DNA from: Variovorax sp. N23
Lineage (GTDB): Bacteria > Pseudomonadota > Gammaproteobacteria > Burkholderiales > Burkholderiaceae_C
Direction: 5' to 3'
Assembly: GCF_025486315.1 (NCBI RefSeq)
Contig: NZ_JAOOPY010000016.1
Coordinates: forward strand, 62,001 to 126,000
DNA length: 64,000 bases
Under the pieces are notes generated by a model that was not told where the DNA came from, did no database searches, and saw only the letters and a program-made list of their open reading frames with translations. The position numbers and the translations under genes were made by a program. Position 1 is the stretch's first letter. Each line of letters opens with the position of its first letter. Below, piece by piece: positions 60,119 to 64,000 of the stretch.

Positions 60119-61510
60119 TCAGTCGAGGGTGGGCTCGGCCCGTTCTTCGGGCGGGATGGCGGACGATGCCGCTGCACGCACGGGCATCGGCGACGCGCCT
60201 TCGGCGATGGCCAGCACCGCCGCCGCCGTGCGTTCGGCGGCGCCGCGGTTCGACGCCGCGAAACCGTGGGCCGACTGCACCATCGCCTCGCGCCGCACCG
60301 CATCGCCGACCAGCGACAGCGCGGCACGCACCGCCTGCTCCATCGTCTGCACACGCAACGCGGCACCGGATGCAACCGCCAGGTCCGCGGCCTCGGCGAA
60401 GTTGAAGGTCGAAGGGCCGAGGACCACCGGGCAGCCGCAGGCCGCGGCCTCGATCAGGTTCTGACCACCCAGCGCCTCGAAGCTGCCGCCGAGCAGTGCC
60501 GCATCGGCCAGCCCGTAGTACAGCGCCATCTCGCCGAGCGAATCGCCCAGCCAGATCTCGGCCGCGGTCGGCGCGCCGGCCGCGCTACGGCGCGCCACGC
60601 CGAAGCCGTTGGATTCGATCAGCGCGGCCACTTCGTCGAAGCGCTGCGGATGGCGCGGCACGATCATCCACTGCACCGCCGCGACCTGGCGCGCAATCGA
60701 ATCGACGCCGGGCTGCTCCGGCGGCAACGGGCTGGTGGCGCCGAAGCGCTTGAGCACGTCGAGCAGCATCTGCTCCTCGCCCTCGCGCGAACTCGCCAGC
60801 ACGACTAGCGGGCGCGGCAGCTGGCCCTTGAACTTGGCGGCCGCCGCGAGCTGCCGCGCGTCGGGCGTGGCGTCGAACTTGAGGTTGCCGTAGACGCCGG
60901 CGACCTTGGCGCCGAGCGACACCAGCCGGTGCGCATCGGCCTCGGTCTGCGCCCAGACGGCGGTCAGCCCCGAGTACGCCGGCCGCGCCAGCCAGCCGAG
61001 CCGCTCGGCCGAGGCCAGCGACTTCTCGTTGAGCCGCGCATTGGCCAGCACCAGCGGGATGCGGCGCTCGCGGCAGGCGGCGACCATCTCGGGCCAGACC
61101 TCGGTTTCCATCAGCACGCCGATGCGCGGCGCGAAACGGTCGAGGAAGCGGGCCACGGCCGAGGGGGTGTCCCAGGGCTGCCAGACCTGCAGGTCGCCCG
61201 GCTCGAGCAGCCGGGCGCCCTCTTCCCGGCCGGTGGCCGTGCCATGGGTCAGCAGGATCGGGATGCCGGGGTGCTGGCGCCGCAGCTCGGCGATCAGGAT
61301 GCCGGCCGCGCGCGATTCGCCCAGCGACACCGCATGCACCCAGCACCAGCCGGCGCCGACGGCTGCATTGTCGTAGTAGCGGCCGAAGCGCTCCTCGACG
61401 GCGACCGCATAGCCGGGCTCAGCCTCGGCGCGCCGCTTGAGCTTGCGCCGCACCAGCGGCTGGACCAGGGACGTGAACGCGCCGTAGAGGCGCAACGACA
61501 ACGAACGCAC
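60119..61510 (-). CDS. waaA: 3-deoxy-D-manno-octulosonic acid transferase
   Basis: Inner-membrane-associated glycosyltransferase (KdtA) that adds Kdo to lipid A precursor, the first inner core sugar. The 463 residues start from GTG 61510 (RSLSLRLYGAFTSLVQPL), with the membrane-near helix and HAVSLGESRAAGILI, LMETEVWPEM and LGGSFEALGGQNLIEAA, the three regions that mark KdtA. The frame upstream of 61510 overlaps the next gene. It follows the phosphomannomutase gene by 11 bases and shares the stop region TGATCA with the convergent tolC. Confidence 0.93.
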   Translation of the reverse strand: MRSLSLRLYGAFTSLVQPLVRRKLKRRAEAEPGYAVAVEERFGRYYDNAAVGAGWCWVHAVSLGESRAAGILIAELRRQHPGIPILLTHGTATGREEGARLLEPGDLQVWQPWDTPSAVARFLDRFAPRIGVLMETEVWPEMVAACRERRIPLVLANARLNEKSLASAERLGWLARPAYSGLTAVWAQTEADAHRLVSLGAKVAGVYGNLKFDATPDARQLAAAAKFKGQLPRPLVVLASSREGEEQMLLDVLKRFGATSPLPPEQPGVDSIARQVAAVQWMIVPRHPQRFDEVAALIESNGFGVARRSAAGAPTAAEIWLGDSLGEMALYYGLADAALLGGSFEALGGQNLIEAAACGCPVVLGPSTFNFAEAADLAVASGAALRVQTMEQAVRAALSLVGDAVRREAMVQSAHGFAASNRGAAERTAAAVLAIAEGASPMPVRAAASSAIPPEERAEPTLD

Positions 61511-61521
61511 GCCGGGCCGGG

Positions 61522-62904
61522 TCAGTGCGCCGCTTCGGCGAGCTGCGCGTCGGGCTTGACGGTCTTGAGCAGGGCCAGCATGGCGTCCTGGATGCGATGC
61601 AGCGCAGCCTCGGTCTGTCCTTCGAAGCGCATCACGAGCACCGGCGTGGTGTTCGACGCGCGGATCAGGCCGAAGCCGTCGGGCCAGTCCACGCGCACGC
61701 CGTCGATGGTGGAGATCTTCGCGGGGGCGTCGAACGCCGCCGTCTTGATGAGCTGGTCGACCAGCGTGTGCGGCTCGCCTTCGGCGCACTTCACGTTCAG
61801 CTCGGGCGTCGAGAAGCTGGTGGGCAGGCCGTCGAGCACGGCGCTGGCGTTGGGGCTCTTGCTCAGGATCTCGAGCAGGCGGCAGCCGGCGTAGGTGCCG
61901 TCGTCGAAACCGAACCAGCGCTCCTTGAAGAAGATGTGGCCGCTCATCTCGCCACCCAGCGGCGAGTCGATCTCCTTCATCTTTGCCTTGATGAGCGAAT
62001 GGCCGGTCTTGTAGATCAGCGGCACGCCGCCGGCGGCTTCGATGGCCGGGCCCAGGCGCTGCGAGCACTTCACGTCGTAGACGATGGTGCCGCCCGGCAC
62101 GCGCGAGAGCACGTCCTGCGCGAACAGCATCATCTGGCGGTCGGGGTAGATGTTGTTGCCTTCCTTGGTCACGATGCCCAGGCGGTCGCCGTCGCCGTCG
62201 AAGGCCAGGCCCAGTTCGGCGTCGCCGGCCGCCAGCGCAGCGATCAGGTCCTTCAGGTTCTCGGGCTTGCTCGGGTCGGGATGGTGGTTGGGGAAGTTGC
62301 CGTCGACTTCGCTGAAGAGTTCGGTCACCTCGCAGCCGATGGCGCGCAGGATGGCGGGGGCGGTGGCACCGGCGATGCCGTTGCCCGAGTCGACCACGAT
62401 CTTCATCGGACGGGCCAGCTTGATGTCGCCGACGATGCGCTGCGTGTAGGCCTCGGTCACGTCGACCTTGCGCACGCTGCCGCCGGGGGCGAGCGTGGCG
62501 CTGTCGGCTTCCATCACCCGGCGCAGGCCCTGGATCTCGTCGCCGTAGATCGCACGACCGGCCAGCACCATCTTGAAGCCGTTGTAGTCCTTCGGGTTGT
62601 GGCTGCCCGTGACCTGGATGCCGCTGGTGGCGAGCGTGTTGGCCGCGAAGTACAGCATGGGCGTGGTGACGGCACCGACGTCGATGACCTCGATGCCCGT
62701 GGCCACCAAGCCGCGGATCAGCGCGTCGACCAGCGAGGGGCCCGACAGGCGCCCGTCGCGACCCACCGCCACGGACTTCTCGCCCGCTGCGCGTGCGGCG
62801 CTGCCGAAGGCCTTGCCGAGCCCTTCGGCCACGGCCGTGTCGAGCGTGGTGGGCACGATGCCCCGGATGTCGTAGGCCTTGAAGATCGATGCGCTGAGTT
62901 GCAT
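61522..62904 (-). CDS. Phosphomannomutase/phosphoglucomutase
   Basis: Alpha-D-phosphohexomutase of 460 residues (AlgC/ManB/CpsG type), making mannose-1-phosphate or glucose-1-phosphate for lipopolysaccharide and exopolysaccharide. The phosphoserine loop is TGSHNPKDYNG near residue 102, the metal loop is DGDGDRLGI near residue 240, the sugar-specificity loop is GEMSGHIFFKE and the phosphate loop RASNTTPVLVMRFEG. The ATG at 62904 begins MQLSASIFKAYDIRG, a standard opening; the earlier in-frame start gives an unsupported 18-residue extension. Next to waaA, which uses the lipopolysaccharide core. Confidence 0.93.
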   Translation of the reverse strand: MQLSASIFKAYDIRGIVPTTLDTAVAEGLGKAFGSAARAAGEKSVAVGRDGRLSGPSLVDALIRGLVATGIEVIDVGAVTTPMLYFAANTLATSGIQVTGSHNPKDYNGFKMVLAGRAIYGDEIQGLRRVMEADSATLAPGGSVRKVDVTEAYTQRIVGDIKLARPMKIVVDSGNGIAGATAPAILRAIGCEVTELFSEVDGNFPNHHPDPSKPENLKDLIAALAAGDAELGLAFDGDGDRLGIVTKEGNNIYPDRQMMLFAQDVLSRVPGGTIVYDVKCSQRLGPAIEAAGGVPLIYKTGHSLIKAKMKEIDSPLGGEMSGHIFFKERWFGFDDGTYAGCRLLEILSKSPNASAVLDGLPTSFSTPELNVKCAEGEPHTLVDQLIKTAAFDAPAKISTIDGVRVDWPDGFGLIRASNTTPVLVMRFEGQTEAALHRIQDAMLALLKTVKPDAQLAEAAH

Positions 62905-63000
62905 GGCTGTGCCCTGAAAGTTCTCAAAAACGAAGCCCATTGTAGGCGTGGCCTTCACCGGCCAGATGTCCGGAAATGGCTAATGCCGAGCCGCCCGAAA

Positions 63001-63015
63001 CGTATGATCGATCGC
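63001..63015 (+). promoter_or_regulatory. TATGAT box directly before the Ada-like gene
   Basis: The 15-mer CGTATGATCGATCGC is identical to that in front of the hydrolase at 33999 and again ends at the start codon. The hexamer TATGAT would work as a -10 box for a leaderless mRNA, but an in-frame ATG inside it (63004) could equally be the start codon. Confidence 0.3.
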
Positions 63016-64000
63016 ATGGATTCATCCGATCTCCCCCTCGACAACGGCCTCGCCGGCGCAGGGCTGGAGGGCGATGCCTGCTACCTCGCGATGAAGACGC
63101 ACGACGCCCGCTTCGACGGCCGCTTCTTCACCGCCGTGACCTCCACCGGCATCTACTGCCGGCCGGTCTGCCGCGTGAAGCTGCCGCGACGCGAGAACTG
63201 CCGCTTCTTCCGCCATGCCGCGCAGGCCGAGGCAGCAGGCTTTCGGCCCTGCCTGCGCTGCCGGCCCGAACTGGCACCGCGCGCGGCGAGCTGGTCGACC
63301 GAGGACGCCTCGCGCATCCTCGCGCTGCAAGCGGCCCGCCTCATCGACGAGCCCGACGCCTGGAACGACGACGGCCCCGGTGCCGCGCAGATCGCCGCGC
63401 GGCTGGGTGTGAGTGACCGCCACCTGCGCCGCATCTTCGAGGCCCAGTTCGGCGTCTCGCCACTGCAGTACCTGCAGACGCGGCGGCTGCTCGCAGCCAA
63501 GCAGCTCATCGCCGACACCACGCTGCCGATGGCGCAGGTCGCGCTGGCCAGCGGCTTCGCGAGCGTGCGGCGCTTCAACGCGGCCTTCGTCACGCACTAC
63601 GGGCTCAACCCGAGTGCGCTGCGGCGTGCCGGCGGTGGCGACGAAGAAGGCGGCGGGCAGGCGATCGCGGTGCGGCTGGGCTTCCGGCCGCCCTACGACG
63701 TGGACGCGGTGCTGGCCTTCTTCACACGCCGCGCACTGCAGGGCGTCGAGGTTTTCGATGCCAAAGGGCAGTGCTTCGCGCGCACGCTCCGCGTGCAACA
63801 CACCGGCCGCACGCACGCGGGCTGGCTGCAGATGCGCTTCGATCTGGAACGCGAGCGGCTGCACCTGTCGGTGAGCGATTCGCTCGCCCCCGTGCTGCCG
63901 GTCGTCATCAGCCGGGTGCGCGCGATGCTCGACCTCGACGCCGAGCCGATGGCGATCAACGCGCTGCTGCACGACACCTTCCCCCACGGCGACGGGCTGC
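63016..64000 (+). CDS. Ada/AraC/AlkA fusion DNA-repair protein (partial at window end)
   Basis: Bifunctional alkylation-repair protein; 328 codons are in the window and the end is cut off. The N-terminal part is an Ada-type zinc and methyl-acceptor domain (GIYCRPVCRVKLP, later CLRCRPE), in which the first Cys takes a methyl group from DNA phosphotriesters. An AraC-type helix-turn-helix follows (GVSDRHLRRIFEAQFGVSPLQYLQTRR), then the AlkA N-terminal domain (VRLGFRPPYDVDAVLAFFTRRA). The glycosylase domain with its HhH motif would lie beyond base 64000. Such Ada-AlkA proteins both sense and repair methylated DNA. Confidence 0.93.
   Translation, partial: MDSSDLPLDNGLAGAGLEGDACYLAMKTHDARFDGRFFTAVTSTGIYCRPVCRVKLPRRENCRFFRHAAQAEAAGFRPCLRCRPELAPRAASWSTEDASRILALQAARLIDEPDAWNDDGPGAAQIAARLGVSDRHLRRIFEAQFGVSPLQYLQTRRLLAAKQLIADTTLPMAQVALASGFASVRRFNAAFVTHYGLNPSALRRAGGGDEEGGGQAIAVRLGFRPPYDVDAVLAFFTRRALQGVEVFDAKGQCFARTLRVQHTGRTHAGWLQMRFDLERERLHLSVSDSLAPVLPVVISRVRAMLDLDAEPMAINALLHDTFPHGDGL

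Overview
This 64 kb window looks like chromosome of a high-GC betaproteobacterium, most likely order Burkholderiales, family Comamonadaceae (Variovorax or Acidovorax type). The signs are the strong G/C bias at third codon positions, the metZ-purF-cvpA-SPOR-folC order, the gltX/tRNA cluster, an H-NS protein with the GRGPxPxW type of DNA-binding domain, and a short hairpin-rich dispersed repeat of the kind common in Comamonadaceae. The assignment is inference from gene content and style; no database was searched. Most of the window is conserved housekeeping DNA, and no intergenic stretch without a gene or described element exceeds about 300 bases.

Layout. 1-1.0 kb: end of a possible hydrolase, and uppP. 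1.0-11.1 kb (minus): RND efflux operon mdtA-mdtB-mdtC-outer membrane lipoprotein-Asp/Glu racemase-like gene. 11.2-15.35 kb: zinc-homeostasis block with a Zur-type repressor, a deleted G3E GTPase, znuA, znuB, znuC and a small membrane ORF ahead of znuC; two nearly identical 16-bp palindromes lie at its two promoter regions. 15.4-17.75 kb: small block with a double-headed H-NS protein and an HPP-CBS membrane protein, bounded by a 43-bp perfect repeat; the tRNA-Asp gene is at one end and a degraded tRNA-Asp 3' half at the other. 17.75-25 kb (minus): tRNA-Asp, tRNA-Glu, tRNA-Ala, gltX, metZ, purF, cvpA, SPOR protein, folC. 25-34.9 kb: Spx/ArsC-like reductase, secreted Tyr/Gly/Pro-rich protein, ppnP, argG, YgaP-like protein, glycine-rich-domain protein, murB, yajQ, aspartic protease, RidA, plsY, ybaK, aldo/keto reductase, alpha/beta hydrolase. 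35-41.1 kb: overlapping signalling operon (hybrid kinase, CheR, CheB, response regulator-kinase). 41.2-46.8 kb: prfB with its programmed frameshift, HAD phosphatase, pepN, fbp, tRNA-Thr. 47-47.65 kb: BrnT/BrnA-like toxin-antitoxin pair. 47.6-53.7 kb: Lrp regulator with dadA, GGDEF-EAL protein, AEC transporter. 53.8-56.9 kb: ZnuD-like TonB receptor, small His-rich membrane protein, msrA. 57-64 kb: TetR, pcm, rhodanese, tolC, waaA, phosphomannomutase, and a truncated Ada/AlkA repair protein.

How the parts work together. The zinc block reads as a self-contained Zur regulon: repressor, high-affinity importer and GTPase, with a possible outer-membrane zinc receptor 38 kb away. The GTPase has lost its core by an internal deletion. 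The two efflux elements (MdtABC-type pump and TetR-linked TolC) and the envelope genes (uppP, murB, waaA, plsY, pgm) are ordinary cell-envelope functions. The most unusual elements are the small ORF in front of znuC, the tRNA-Asp-bounded H-NS block, the CheR/CheB kinase operon without CheA, CheW or receptor genes, and several regulatory palindromes listed below.
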